Source: Agromyces archimandritae (lineage in GTDB: Bacteria; Actinomycetota; Actinomycetes; Actinomycetales; Microbacteriaceae). From it: a stretch of 64,000 nt of DNA. The notes beneath the pieces were generated by a model. It was not told where the DNA came from. It saw nothing but the letters and a program-made list of their open reading frames with translations, and did not search any database. Shown piece after piece: positions 25,493 through 34,865 of the stretch. The stretch's first letter is position 1; the number at the start of each line of letters is the position of its first letter. The translations under genes were made by a program, and so were the position numbers. The DNA lies in contig NZ_CP071696.1 in NCBI RefSeq assembly GCF_018024495.1, positions 2,108,001-2,172,000 on the forward strand. Direction: 5' to 3'.

Positions 25493-26100
25493 TGCGCCGT
25501 GGCTTCGCCGCGCTGGCTGCGGCATCCGTCCTCGTGCTCGCCGGCTGCACGCCCGACGACGGCCTCGCCGAGCAGTATCGCGAGGGCAGCGGCAAGAACT
25601 ACATCGCCGGCGACGGAACCGTGCAGGAGTGGGCCGCCGGCAACCGCGACGAGCCCGTCGTGTTCGAGGGGGTCACGGTCGACGGCGACGCCTTCGACTC
25701 GACGGCGCTTGACGGCGAGGTGCTCGTCGTGAACTTCTGGTACGCGTCCTGCGCGCCGTGCCGCGCCGAGGCCCCGATCCTGCAGTCGGTGTCGGAGGAC
25801 TTCGCCGGTGCCGGCGCGAGCGTGGTCGGGGTGAACGTGCGCGACCAGGCGGCCACGGCGGCATCCTTCGAGGGCGACTACGGCCTCGACTACCCGTCGA
25901 TCATCGACATCGACAGCGGATCGGCCCAGCTCGCCTTCGCCGGCTCGGTGCGGCCGAACGCGGTGCCGACGACGATCGTGCTCGACGCCGAGCACCGGGT
26001 CGCGGCCCGCATCCTCGGGCAACTGCCGGAGGGCTCGGTGCTTCAGACCATCGTCGGCGACCTCGTCGAGGAAGCCGGCGGCGCCGGCGAGCAGGGCTGA
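25492..26100 (+). CDS. TlpA/ResA-like lipoprotein thiol-disulfide oxidoreductase
   Basis: 202 residues. A lipoprotein signal ends with the lipobox LAGC at residue ~20, so it is tethered outside the membrane. The thioredoxin fold carries WYASC87APC90 and the cis-Pro loop AVPTTIVL. Predicted to reduce the heme-binding cysteines of apocytochrome c, receiving electrons from the CcdA-like protein encoded next. A GTG immediately before the ATG is an alternative start. Confidence 0.92.
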   Translation: MRRGFAALAAASVLVLAGCTPDDGLAEQYREGSGKNYIAGDGTVQEWAAGNRDEPVVFEGVTVDGDAFDSTALDGEVLVVNFWYASCAPCRAEAPILQSVSEDFAGAGASVVGVNVRDQAATAASFEGDYGLDYPSIIDIDSGSAQLAFAGSVRPNAVPTTIVLDAEHRVAARILGQLPEGSVLQTIVGDLVEEAGGAGEQG

Positions 26101-26102
26101 TC

Positions 26103-26849
26103 GTGGGCGAGATCGTCTACAGCGGGCAGCTGCTGGCCGCGGTGCCCATCGCGATCGCGGCGGGCCTCGTGTCCTTCCTCTCCCCGTGCGTGCTGCCGCT
26201 CGTGCCCGGCTACCTCGGGTATCTCGGCGGTTTCACCGAGGCGTCGGCGGATGCCGAGACCGCCCGCCGCGGCCGGCGCCGCCTGCTGCTCGGGGTGCTG
26301 CTGTTCATCGCCGGCTTCACGGTCGTGTTCATGACGTTCAACGTGCTCGCCGGGGCGGCCGGCGTCTGGTTCAAGGTCTACGGCGACCTCATCACGCGCC
26401 TCCTCGGCATCGTGCTGATCGGCCTCGGTCTCGTCTTCATCGGGCAGTTCACCTTCATGCAGCGCACCTTCAAGCCGAGCTGGCGCCCGGCGACGGGGCT
26501 CGTGGGGGCGCCGCTGCTCGGGGTCGTCTTCGGCCTGGGCTGGACCCCATGCATGGGACCGACGCTCGCGGTCGTCATGTCGCTCTCGTTCAACGGCGAG
26601 TCGGTGTGGCGGGCGGTGATCCTCGGCCTCGCGTACTGCATCGGCCTCGGCATCCCGTTCCTCATCGTCGCGCTCGGTTTCGGCTGGGTCGCCTCGTCGA
26701 TGGCGTGGGTGCGGCGGCACATCCGGGCGATCAACATCGTCGGCGGTGCGCTCCTCATCGTCATCGGGGTGCTCATGCTCACGGGGCTCTGGAACATCTG
26801 GATCTATCAATTGCAGGCGGTGATCGACGGTTTTGTCACAGCGATCTGA
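26103..26849 (+). CDS. ccdA: Cytochrome c biogenesis CcdA-family membrane protein
   Basis: 248 residues, six membrane helices. Passes reducing equivalents from cytoplasmic thioredoxin across the membrane. The two conserved Cys-Pro motifs are visible: FLSPCVLPLVPGYLGYL in helix 1 and GLGWTPCMGPTLA in helix 4. GTG start two bases after the ResA-like stop. The 3' end overlaps the ResB frame by 17 bp. Confidence 0.93.
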   Translation: MGEIVYSGQLLAAVPIAIAAGLVSFLSPCVLPLVPGYLGYLGGFTEASADAETARRGRRRLLLGVLLFIAGFTVVFMTFNVLAGAAGVWFKVYGDLITRLLGIVLIGLGLVFIGQFTFMQRTFKPSWRPATGLVGAPLLGVVFGLGWTPCMGPTLAVVMSLSFNGESVWRAVILGLAYCIGLGIPFLIVALGFGWVASSMAWVRRHIRAINIVGGALLIVIGVLMLTGLWNIWIYQLQAVIDGFVTAI

Positions 26850-28578
26850 GCCCGAAGGCGGACCCGACGACACGCACGTCGCCTCGGACCCGAAGCGCCC
26901 GGCCGACCACATCGACTCCGACGAGCGCGAGGTGCAGCAGCCGGCGCTCGGCGTCGTCGGCTGGCTGCGCTGGTTCTGGCGGCAGCTGACGAGCATGCGC
27001 ACGGCGATCCTGCTGCTGCTGCTGCTCGCCGTCGCCGCGGTGCCGGGTTCGCTCGTGCCGCAGCGTTCGAGCGACCCGAACGGCGTCACGCAGTACTACC
27101 GCGACAACCCCGACCTCGCGCCCGTGCTCGACTGGTTCAGCATGTTCGACGTGTACACCTCGCCGTGGTTCTCGGCCGTGTACCTGCTGCTGTTCGTCTC
27201 GCTCATCGGCTGCATCATCCCGCGCACGAAGCATCACTGGCAGGCGTTGCGCGCCCGGCCGCCGCGGACGCCGGTGCGCCTGTCGCGCCTCGCGGGCCAT
27301 CGCGAACTCCGGGTGGGTGCGGATGCCGCGGGCGTGGATGCCGCCCGGGCGATCGACGAGGCGGCGGTCGTGCTGAAGCAGCAGGGCTACCGTGTCGAGC
27401 GCTACGAGCTGCGCGGGCAGCCCTCGGTGTCGGCCGAGCGCGGCTACCTGCGCGAGACCGGCAACCTCGTCTTCCACACGGCGCTCGTCGGCATCCTCGT
27501 CGCGGTCGCCGTCGGCGGCGGCTGGGGGTTCTCGGGGCAGCGGGTGCTCGTGGAGGGGCAGTCGTTCGTGAACACCCTCTCGGCCTACGACTCCTTCAAC
27601 CCGGGGCGGTTCTTCGACGATGCGGCGCTGGATCCGTACCGCCTCACCCTCGACGACCTCGACGCCGTGTACGAGACCGAGAACCTCGACGCCTACGGCC
27701 AGCCGATCGACTTCACGGCGACGGTCGAGGTCGAAAGCCGCGACGGAACCGTCGACCCGGGCACCGTCAAGGTGAACGAGCCGCTGCGCACGCACGGCAC
27801 CGACGTGTTCCTGCTCGGCAACGGCTACGCGCCCACGGTGACGGTGCGCGACCCGGCCGGCGAGGTCGTCTTCAGCGACTCGATCCCGTTCCTGCCGCAG
27901 GATGCGAACCTCACCTCGACGGGCGTCATCAAGGTCACCGACGGCTTGGCCGAGCAGCTCGGCTTCATCGGCTTCTTCTACCCGACGCAGGAGGTCATGT
28001 CCTCCGGCGCGTACACCTCCAACTACCCCGACCTCGTCCTGCCGATGCTGACGCTGCGCGGCTGGTCGGGCGACCTCGGCATCGACGAGGGCACCCCGAA
28101 GTCGGTGTACGAGCTCGATCCCGAGGGCATGACGCCGATCGCGGGCGGCGACGCCGACGCCCCCTCGATCGAACTGATGCCCGGCGAGACGGCCGAACTG
28201 CCGGACGGCCTCGGCTCGATCACCTTCGAGCACGCCGACCCCGATGCCGTCGACGGCGACTTCTCGCACAGCGTCAAGCGCTTCGCGTCCTTCGACATCC
28301 ACCACGACCCGGTGCAGGGATGGGTGCTGACCTTCGCGATCCTCATCCTCGGCGGTCTCATGGTCTCGCTCTTCGTGCCCCGCCGTCGCGTGTGGGTGAA
28401 GGCCCGCACCGAGGCCGACGGCGGATTCGTCCTCGAGTACGCGGGACTCGCCCGCGGCGAGGACCACCGCCTCGACGAGGCCGTCGCCGCCATCGCGGTC
28501 AAGCACGCCGAACGGCTCGGCATCGACCCGGCCGCCGGTGCCGAACCCGACGCCCGACCCGAGACATCTTCGACGTAA
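26833..28578 (+). CDS. resB: Cytochrome c biogenesis protein ResB
   Basis: 581 residues. With CcsB it forms the System II heme-delivery and ligation complex. TM1 lies near residue 60 (TAILLLLLLAVAAVPGSLVPQ), TM2 near 110 (FSAVYLLLFVSLIGCIIPR) and TM3 near 215, followed by a ~290-residue extracytoplasmic domain and a last TM near 510 (GWVLTFAILILGGLMVSLFVPRR). The TTG start overlaps ccdA. N-terminal charged residues 1-40 are cytoplasmic. Confidence 0.93.
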   Translation: MSQRSEPEGGPDDTHVASDPKRPADHIDSDEREVQQPALGVVGWLRWFWRQLTSMRTAILLLLLLAVAAVPGSLVPQRSSDPNGVTQYYRDNPDLAPVLDWFSMFDVYTSPWFSAVYLLLFVSLIGCIIPRTKHHWQALRARPPRTPVRLSRLAGHRELRVGADAAGVDAARAIDEAAVVLKQQGYRVERYELRGQPSVSAERGYLRETGNLVFHTALVGILVAVAVGGGWGFSGQRVLVEGQSFVNTLSAYDSFNPGRFFDDAALDPYRLTLDDLDAVYETENLDAYGQPIDFTATVEVESRDGTVDPGTVKVNEPLRTHGTDVFLLGNGYAPTVTVRDPAGEVVFSDSIPFLPQDANLTSTGVIKVTDGLAEQLGFIGFFYPTQEVMSSGAYTSNYPDLVLPMLTLRGWSGDLGIDEGTPKSVYELDPEGMTPIAGGDADAPSIELMPGETAELPDGLGSITFEHADPDAVDGDFSHSVKRFASFDIHHDPVQGWVLTFAILILGGLMVSLFVPRRRVWVKARTEADGGFVLEYAGLARGEDHRLDEAVAAIAVKHAERLGIDPAAGAEPDARPETSST

Positions 28579-28588
28579 GGTAGAAATC

Positions 28589-29602
28589 GTGAACGCCACC
28601 CTCGACGAGATCTCGATCCTCGCGGTCTACTCCGCGATGGCCGTGTACGCCCTCGCGTTCGTCGCCTTCGCCATCGACCTCGCGAAACGCTCGGCTGCGG
28701 CGACGGCTGCGGCGGATGCCGCACGCACCGCAGACCGCGAGCTCGTCGCCGCGGGCGGGGCACGGGGGCGCGGCACGGCATCCACCGGCGGCACGGCATC
28801 CACCGCCGCCCCGGCCGCCAAGCCCGCCTACGGCCGCTCGGCGCCGCTGCGCGTCGGCGTCGCCCTCACCGTCATCGCCTGGCTCGTGCACCTGGCCGCC
28901 GACGTGCTCCGCGGCGTCGCCGCCGGCCGCGTGCCGTGGGCGAACATGTACGAGTTCGCCCTCACCGGCACCCTCATCGTCACGACCGTCTTCCTCGTCG
29001 TCATCGCCGTCTCCCGCAAGACCGACCTGCGCTTCCTCGGCACCTTCATCACCGGACTCGTGCTCGTGCTGCTCGGCATGGCCGCGGTCAACTTCTACGT
29101 CTCGGTCGTGCCGCTGCCGCCGGCGCTGCAGTCGATCTGGCTCGTCATCCACGTCTTCGTCGCGACCGCCTCGGTCGGCTTCTTCGCCCTCGGCTTCGCG
29201 CTCTCGCTCGTGCAGCTCCTGCAGTTCCGCCGCGAGCAGCTGCTGGCCGCCTCCAAGGCCGCCAAGCTCACGTTCCTGGCGACCCTGCCGTCGTCCGAGC
29301 AGCTCGAAACCCTCGCCTACCGGGTCAATATCGTCGGCTTCATCCTCTGGACCTTCACCCTCATGGCCGGCTCCATCTGGGCCGAATCGGCCTGGGGCCG
29401 CTATTGGGGCTGGGACACCAAGGAGGTGTGGACCTTCATCATCTGGGTGGTCTACGCCGGCTACATCCACGCCCGCGCCACGCGCGGCTGGCGCGGCAAC
29501 CGCTCCGCCTGGCTGTCGATGATCGGCTTCGCGACGGTGCTGTTCAACTTCACCGTGGTGAACCTCTTCTTCAAGGGCCTGCACGCCTACTCGGGGCTCT
29601 GA
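28589..29602 (+). CDS. ccsB: Cytochrome c biogenesis protein CcsB (ResC)
   Basis: 337 residues, about eight membrane helices. Carries the heme-handling tryptophan-rich motif in WGRYWGWDTKEVWTFIIW near residues 268-285 and conserved His in WLVIHVFVATAS. GTG start 10 bp after resB. A ~50-residue Ala/Thr/Gly-rich insert after the first helix (~30-80) contains two GGCATCCACC motifs; the conserved core resumes at LRVGVALTVIAWLVHL. Last gene of the operon. Confidence 0.93.
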   Translation: MNATLDEISILAVYSAMAVYALAFVAFAIDLAKRSAAATAAADAARTADRELVAAGGARGRGTASTGGTASTAAPAAKPAYGRSAPLRVGVALTVIAWLVHLAADVLRGVAAGRVPWANMYEFALTGTLIVTTVFLVVIAVSRKTDLRFLGTFITGLVLVLLGMAAVNFYVSVVPLPPALQSIWLVIHVFVATASVGFFALGFALSLVQLLQFRREQLLAASKAAKLTFLATLPSSEQLETLAYRVNIVGFILWTFTLMAGSIWAESAWGRYWGWDTKEVWTFIIWVVYAGYIHARATRGWRGNRSAWLSMIGFATVLFNFTVVNLFFKGLHAYSGL

Positions 29603-29655
29603 GCCGACTCCCCGAGCGGATGCCGGGGCGCGCCCCGGCCCCGTAGGGTGGGGGC

Positions 29656-31578
29656 ATGCGTTGGGGATGTCTGATCGGGGCCGCGGTTGCGGCATGCCTG
29701 CTCGCGGCCGGGCCGGCAGCGGCCGCCTCGCCCGCCTCGGCCGCCTCGCTCGGCTCGCCCGCCTCGCTCGGGGAGGGCGCCGCGTCCGGTGAGGCGCGCG
29801 CCGCGGCATCCGCTGCGGGAACCGTCGGGCGCGACCCGGCATCCACCGGGGGAGTCGAGGCGCTCGGCCCCGTCCGCGCCGACGTCGACGACTTCTCGTT
29901 CGCGTCGATGGATGCCGACTACACCCTCACCCGCGCCGACGACGGCACGAGCCGGCTGCGCGTCGTCGAGACCTTCGTCGCCGTCTTCCCCGACACCGAC
30001 CAGAACCACGGGATGCGGCGGGCGATCCCCGACGAGTACAACGGGCAGCCGCTGTGGCCCGAGTTCGTCTCGGTCACCGACGAGCACGGCACCCCGCGGC
30101 CCGCGGAGGTCGAGCACGACGAGGGCGTCTTCCAGATCACGAGCCGCGACGACGCCTTCCTGCACGGCGCGCAGACCTTCGTCTTCACCTACGACGTCGA
30201 GAACGTCACCTGGGACTTCCCCGACACCGGGCTCGAGTTCTACTGGGACGTCAACGGCGTCGACTGGCCGCAGCATTTCGGCTCCGTCACCGCGACCGTG
30301 CATCTCGACGCCGGCCTGGCCGGGCAGCTGAGCGGTCGGCAGGCCTGCTACCAGGGGGTGCAGGACTCCACCGAGACGTGCGACATCGCGGTCGAATCCG
30401 CCGGGGACGGCGGGGCGACGATCACCGCCGGCACCGATGCGCTCGGCCCCCACGAGACCGTCTCGATCGCGATCGGCTTTTCCGACGGCGCCTTCCAGGT
30501 CTACGACACCTCGTATCTCGGCAGCGGATGGGGCTGGGCGCAGGGCGTCGCCGGCGCCGGCATGCTCGGCGTCGTCGGCTGGGCGGCCGTCGTGCGGCGC
30601 CGAAAGCTGCGCGACGAACCCGGGCGGCCGACGATCATCGCCGAGTATGAACCGCCCCGCGAGGTCGACGCCCTCGAGTCGGCGGTGCTGCTCGGCCGCA
30701 CCGACAAAGCCATCCCGGCCGAGGTGCTCGAGCAGGCCATCGTCGGCTCGATCCGCATCGTCGAACTGCCGAAGAAGAGCCTCGGCAAGGCGAAGCTGCA
30801 GGCCGAGCTCGTCGACCGCTCCCTCGCCGACGGCGACGGCGAGCTGCTGCTCGCGGGACTCTTCCGCGAGGGCCCGCCCGGCGCCACATACACCTTCGGC
30901 AAACAGGACAGCCGTCTCTCCTCGGCGGCCCAGCGCATCCAGAAGGCGGCCGCGACCGAACTGGAGACGCGCGGCATCCGCCGCCGGGTGCCGGGCGGCG
31001 TTCGCGCCTGGCCGATCGTCGCCGCCGTCGTGCTCGGGATCGTCGTGGCCTTCTTCGGCATCATGGCCCTCGGCTCCTACGCCGGCGGCTTCGTGCCGAT
31101 CGCCTTCATGATCGGCGCCGGCGTCGTGTTCTTCATCGTCGTCGCGATGCTCGCTCGCAAACCGCTCACCGCGAAGGGCGCCGAGGTCCGCGATCACCTG
31201 AAGGGCCTCGAGGAGTTCATCGACTGGGCCGAGGCCGACCGCATCCGCATGCTGCAGTCGCCCACGGGCGCCGAACGCCGCCCGGTCGACGTCGACGACC
31301 CCCGCCAACTGCTGAAGATCTACGAGCCGCTGCTGCCGTACGCCGTCGTCTTCGGGCAGGAGAAGGAGTGGTCGAAGCGCCTCATGCTGCTCTACACGGC
31401 CGCCGCGATCACCCCCGTCTGGTACTACGGCTCCGGCTCCTTCGATGCGGCCTCGTTCTCCTCGAGCATCTCATCGCTGTCGTCGGCGGCGAGCTCCTCC
31501 TCGTCGACGAGCGGCGGTTCCGCGGGCGGCGGCTCCGCCGGCGGGGGTGGCGGCGGAGGCGGCGGGGGCGGCGTATGA
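29656..31578 (+). CDS. DUF2207-type predicted membrane protein
   Basis: 640 residues. Signal peptide ~1-24, then an extracytoplasmic beta-rich domain (~80-285) with YTLTRADDGTSRLRVVETFV and the GLEFYWDVNG pattern typical of DUF2207. TM helices lie near 295-315 and 455-500, with cytoplasmic segments between. The C-terminus is Ser-rich then poly-Gly (GGGSAGGG…). No enzymatic motif is visible. The stop overlaps the ATG of the next gene. Confidence 0.83.
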   Translation: MRWGCLIGAAVAACLLAAGPAAAASPASAASLGSPASLGEGAASGEARAAASAAGTVGRDPASTGGVEALGPVRADVDDFSFASMDADYTLTRADDGTSRLRVVETFVAVFPDTDQNHGMRRAIPDEYNGQPLWPEFVSVTDEHGTPRPAEVEHDEGVFQITSRDDAFLHGAQTFVFTYDVENVTWDFPDTGLEFYWDVNGVDWPQHFGSVTATVHLDAGLAGQLSGRQACYQGVQDSTETCDIAVESAGDGGATITAGTDALGPHETVSIAIGFSDGAFQVYDTSYLGSGWGWAQGVAGAGMLGVVGWAAVVRRRKLRDEPGRPTIIAEYEPPREVDALESAVLLGRTDKAIPAEVLEQAIVGSIRIVELPKKSLGKAKLQAELVDRSLADGDGELLLAGLFREGPPGATYTFGKQDSRLSSAAQRIQKAAATELETRGIRRRVPGGVRAWPIVAAVVLGIVVAFFGIMALGSYAGGFVPIAFMIGAGVVFFIVVAMLARKPLTAKGAEVRDHLKGLEEFIDWAEADRIRMLQSPTGAERRPVDVDDPRQLLKIYEPLLPYAVVFGQEKEWSKRLMLLYTAAAITPVWYYGSGSFDAASFSSSISSLSSAASSSSSTSGGSAGGGSAGGGGGGGGGGGV

Positions 31579-31868
31579 GAGCCGCCGACGCCGTCGAGGC
31601 CCGACTCGAGCTGGAACGCACCGGGCGTCTGCGCCGCCTTGCGAAGGTCATCGGGGCATTCGCGATCGAGGCCGTCGGCCTCGGCGGCTCCGACGCGCTA
31701 CCCGGCTTCGACCTCGTCATCGTCCGCCGAGACTCCGGTGCTGAGATCCACCGCACGCGCGCCGGCGGCGAGGGCGAGGCGCAGCGCCTGCTCGCCTCCG
31801 TCGAGGCCGAGCTCGACGCCCTCCCGCTCGAGGACTTCCTCCGCGGCTGGCACCTCTTCGAGAACTGA
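31575..31868 (+). CDS. Small soluble protein of unknown function
   Basis: 97 residues, translationally coupled to the DUF2207-like gene (ATGA overlap). It contains a helix (ARLELERTGRLRRLAKVIGAF), a short strand region FDLVIVRRDSG, and ends in ALPLEDFLRGWHLFEN. No family recognised. Codon use is as in neighbours, supporting real coding. Confidence 0.7.
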   Translation: MRAADAVEARLELERTGRLRRLAKVIGAFAIEAVGLGGSDALPGFDLVIVRRDSGAEIHRTRAGGEGEAQRLLASVEAELDALPLEDFLRGWHLFEN

Positions 31869-31926
31869 GGGGGCGAGTGGATGCCGGTGCGCACTGCTCA
31901 CCGCGCCGCCTCCCTCTCGTGCTCTT

Positions 31927-32012
31927 TGCGCAATGCAGGAGTGCGCACGTGTCGTGGGGGCTCTTGCCGCATGGTGGGGTGCGAAACGCCGGGTGCGTTC
32001 CTGCATTGCGCA
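31927..32012. repeat. Inverted repeat, 14-bp perfect arms
   Basis: TGCGCAATGCAGGA at 31927-31940 and its exact reverse complement at 31999-32012, with partly complementary inner flanks. The 58-bp interior encodes nothing. The repeat sits between two convergent genes. Confidence 0.65.
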
Positions 32013-32039
32013 GAAGGAGGGCGGGTCGAAGGAGCGGGT

Positions 32040-32146
32040 GGATGCCGGTGCGCGCCGCAACAGGGCGGATGCCGGTGCGCGCGCACCAGACCGGATGCCG
32101 GTGCGCCCCGCAACAGGGCGGATGCCGGTGCGCGCCGCCCCCTCAA
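32040..32146. repeat. Four tandem 26-27-bp repeats containing GGATGCCGGTGCGC
   Basis: Units start at 32040, 32067, 32093 and 32120. Each begins GGATGCCGGTGCGC, and units 1 and 3 continue to GCAACAGGGC. A fifth, solitary GGATGCCGGTGCGC is at 31879. They lie beyond the stop of the MFS gene. Confidence 0.75.
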
Positions 32147-33333
32147 CGCACCGGCCGGAAGGCAGCGCGGACGGTGCCGGCGGTGAGTGCGGCGACGGCG
32201 ATGAGCGCCAGCGCCGCCCACGGCAGCGCGCCGGCCCCGAGACCGTCGAGCACGGCGCCGCCGAGGAAGGCGCCGCCGGCGATCGATGCGTTCCAGACGG
32301 CGACCACCATCGACTGGGCGACGTCGGCCGCGTCACCGGCGATGCGCGCGGGGGCGGACTGCAGCAGGGTCGGCGCCGAGCCGTAGGCGGCTCCCCACAC
32401 CACGAGCGCCGCGTAGACCGCGACCGGCCAGGCGCCGAGCAGGCCGAAGGCGAGCATCGCGGCTCCGAGGAGCGCGGCGGCACCGATCACGGCGCCCCGC
32501 GGCATCCGGTCGGCGAGGCGGCCTGCCGTGAGCACGCCCGCGACCGCCGAGATCCCGAACACGAGCAGTCCGAGGTCGAGCCGCGCGGCGACGCCCGAGG
32601 CGACCGTGAGCGGCGCGATGTACGTGTAGGCGACGTTGTGGGCGAGGACGAATGCGGCGATCGTCGCGAGCACGGCGGCGAGCCCCGGCATCCGCACCAC
32701 CGCCGAAAGCGAGGGCCGGCGGGCGGATGCTTCGCCCGGCCGGGCGGGCAGCGCGATCGCGGCCCAGGCGGCGAGGGCGAGGCCGAGCGCGGCCATGATC
32801 GCGAAGGCCGCGCGCCACCCGAGGGCCGCGCCGATGGCGGTCGCGATGGGCGAGCCGAAGGCGAAGGCGAGCGGGGTGCCGATCATCGCGACCGAGAGCG
32901 CGCGGCCGGCGCGGTCAGGGGTGACGAGGCGCATCGCATAGCCGGGCGCGGTGGCCCAGATCAGGCCGGCGAGGGCGCCGCCGATCGTGCGGGCGACGAG
33001 GATGACGGTGTAGTCGTCGGCGACGGCGGTGACGAGGTTCGCGGCCGACAGTCCGATGACGGTCGTGAGCAGCAGCGGCCGCCGGGGGATGGATCGGGTG
33101 AGCGCGATGAGCGGGATCGCGGTGACGGCGGTCGCGACGGCGTAGACGGCGACGAGGGCGCCGATCTGCGACTCGCCGACGCCGAGTTCGGTGCTCATCG
33201 CCGGCAGCAGGCCCGCCGGGAGGATCTCGGTGACGACGGCAGTGAAGGCGACGGCGGCGAGGGCGAGCAGCCCGCCGAGGGGGAGGCGGCCGGTGGGTGC
33301 GGGCACGCGGGGTGCGGTGCGCTGAGCGGTCAT
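32143..33333 (-). CDS. MFS transporter, DHA1-type drug/metabolite exporter
   Basis: 396 residues, 12 predicted helices. TEILPAGLLPAMSTELGVGESQIGALVAVYAVATAV at the N-terminus and the loop 2-3 LTRSIPRRPLL are typical of the DHA1 group that includes arabinose/drug exporters. The ATG at 33333 is preferred over an upstream frame because that extension would run through the promoter. Transcribed divergently from a MerR regulator, with a shared operator-like dyad. Confidence 0.9.
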   Translation of the reverse strand: MTAQRTAPRVPAPTGRLPLGGLLALAAVAFTAVVTEILPAGLLPAMSTELGVGESQIGALVAVYAVATAVTAIPLIALTRSIPRRPLLLTTVIGLSAANLVTAVADDYTVILVARTIGGALAGLIWATAPGYAMRLVTPDRAGRALSVAMIGTPLAFAFGSPIATAIGAALGWRAAFAIMAALGLALAAWAAIALPARPGEASARRPSLSAVVRMPGLAAVLATIAAFVLAHNVAYTYIAPLTVASGVAARLDLGLLVFGISAVAGVLTAGRLADRMPRGAVIGAAALLGAAMLAFGLLGAWPVAVYAALVVWGAAYGSAPTLLQSAPARIAGDAADVAQSMVVAVWNASIAGGAFLGGAVLDGLGAGALPWAALALIAVAALTAGTVRAAFRPVR

Positions 33334-33347
33334 GTGGACAGTGTGGA

Positions 33348-33372
33348 ACCCTGACACTAATGTGAAGGTCAA
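33348..33372 (-). promoter_or_regulatory. MerR-type operator/promoter between MFS and MerR genes
   Basis: A dyad ACCCTGACAC-TA-ATGTGAAGGT occupies 33348-33369 (7 of 10 positions pair). A TTGACC hexamer on the minus strand at 33367-33372 could be the -35 for the MFS gene, with the dyad in a stretched spacer as for MerR-activated promoters. The -10 (about TCCACA at 33342-33347) is weak. Confidence 0.5.
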
Positions 33373-33391
33373 GTCGTCGGGGGAGGACGAG

Positions 33392-33751
33392 ATGCGCATC
33401 GGAGAGCTCGCCGCACGAACGGGAGTCTCGACGAGACTGCTGCGCTACTACGAAGAGCAGGGCCTGCTCGATGCGACGCGAACCGGCAACGGCTACCGCG
33501 ACTACGACGAGGACGCCGTCGAACGCGTCGAACGCGTCCGCAGGCTCATCGACGCGGGCGTGCCGACCGCGGTCATCCACGACATGCTGCCTTGCCTGCT
33601 GAACGGCCTCGCGGCCACGCCCCGCATCGACGCCGACGTCGCCCGCACCCTCGAAGCGCATCGCGATCAGCTCGAGAGCCGCATCGCGTGTCTCTCGCGC
33701 AGCCGCGACGCCGTCGCCGACTACCTGCGGCGGGCCGAACCGCTCGGATGA
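33392..33751 (+). CDS. MerR-family transcriptional regulator
   Basis: 119 residues. HTH MRIGELAARTGVSTRLLRYYEEQGLL with the wing RTGNGYRDY, followed by a coiled-coil dimer helix (~80-115). No Cys-based metal site like MerR/CueR is present (one Cys near 70, one near 103), so a drug or metabolite inducer is more likely. The ATG at 33392 follows GGGAGGACGAG. Predicted to control the divergent MFS exporter. Confidence 0.9.
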   Translation: MRIGELAARTGVSTRLLRYYEEQGLLDATRTGNGYRDYDEDAVERVERVRRLIDAGVPTAVIHDMLPCLLNGLAATPRIDADVARTLEAHRDQLESRIACLSRSRDAVADYLRRAEPLG

Positions 33752-33776
33752 GCCGGGCGTGCCTGCGGGGCGCCGA

Positions 33777-34775
33777 TCATGCGGGTGCGGATGCCGCGAG
33801 CACCGCATGCACGCGGCCCAGCCGCTCCATCCACCAGTCGAAGCGCGCGGGGGGCGCCGCGTAGCGGTCGAGCAGCGTCGGCGCGGGCCGGCAGCGGCCC
33901 ACGGGCAGGGCGCCGGCGACCGGCCGGAGCGGGGCATCCACCACGTCGCCGGTGAACAACGAAGCGGTGCCGAGCCCGCAGTCGTACGGCAGCTCCGGCA
34001 TGGCCGCGGCCAGCCGGACCCCCATCGCGAGCCCGATGCTCGTGTCGAGGGCGCTTGAGACGACGACGGGCAGGCCCGTGCGCCGGGTCAGGTCCAGCAC
34101 GCGGTGGATGCCGCCGAGCGGCTGCGCCTTGACGACGATCACATCGGCCGCACCGGCTTCGGCGACGGCGAGCGGGTCGTCGGCTTTGCGCACCGACTCG
34201 TCGGCGGCGACCGGCACGTCGAGGTAGGCGATGCGCTCCCGCAGTTCTGCGAGCTCCGGCACGCTCGCGCACGGCTGCTCGACGTACTCCAGGTCGAACG
34301 GTGCGAGGGCGTGCACGGCGCGCTCGGCGGCATCCACCCCCCACCCCGCATTCGCGTCGACCCGGACTCGGCCCTCCGGCCCGAGCGCTTCGCGGACGGC
34401 GGCGACGCGCGCCACATCCTGCGCGAGCGTCTGCCCGGGGTCGGCGACCTTCACCTTCGCCGTGCGGCAGCCCGGGAACCGTTCGAGCACGGCGGCGACC
34501 TCGTCGGCATCCACCGCGGGCACCGTCGCGTTCACCGGCACCGTGTCGCGCACAGGCTCCGGCGCCGCCCGCCACCCGTAATCGATCGCGCCGGCGAGCC
34601 ACGCCGTCGCCTCCCGGTCGTCGTATTCGACGAAGGGCGAGAACTCGGTCCAGCCCTCCGGCCCCTCGAACAGCATCGCCTCGCGCACCGTGATGCCGCG
34701 GAACCGCGTCACCATCGGCAGCGCGACCACCCGCGCCGTCCGCGCGATCTCGCCGAGCTCGGGCACTGCATCCAT
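33777..34775 (-). CDS. menC: o-Succinylbenzoate synthase
   Basis: Dehydrates SHCHC to o-succinylbenzoate in menaquinone synthesis. 332 residues, enolase superfamily. The Lys of the AKVKVADPG strand, the metal-binding RVDANAGW, EYVEQP, ADESVRK and the second acid/base Lys in IVVKAQPLGGI are all present. It is separated from menB by other genes, but both belong to the same menaquinone region. Confidence 0.94.
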   Translation of the reverse strand: MDAVPELGEIARTARVVALPMVTRFRGITVREAMLFEGPEGWTEFSPFVEYDDREATAWLAGAIDYGWRAAPEPVRDTVPVNATVPAVDADEVAAVLERFPGCRTAKVKVADPGQTLAQDVARVAAVREALGPEGRVRVDANAGWGVDAAERAVHALAPFDLEYVEQPCASVPELAELRERIAYLDVPVAADESVRKADDPLAVAEAGAADVIVVKAQPLGGIHRVLDLTRRTGLPVVVSSALDTSIGLAMGVRLAAAMPELPYDCGLGTASLFTGDVVDAPLRPVAGALPVGRCRPAPTLLDRYAAPPARFDWWMERLGRVHAVLAASAPA

Positions 34776-34865
34776 GGCTTCAGTCTGGCAGGCGCGCGGC
34801 GCCCGCGGCCGGGTGCGTCGGCATCCGCCGCGAAAAACGCACGCAGGGCATGTCAGGATGCCTGG

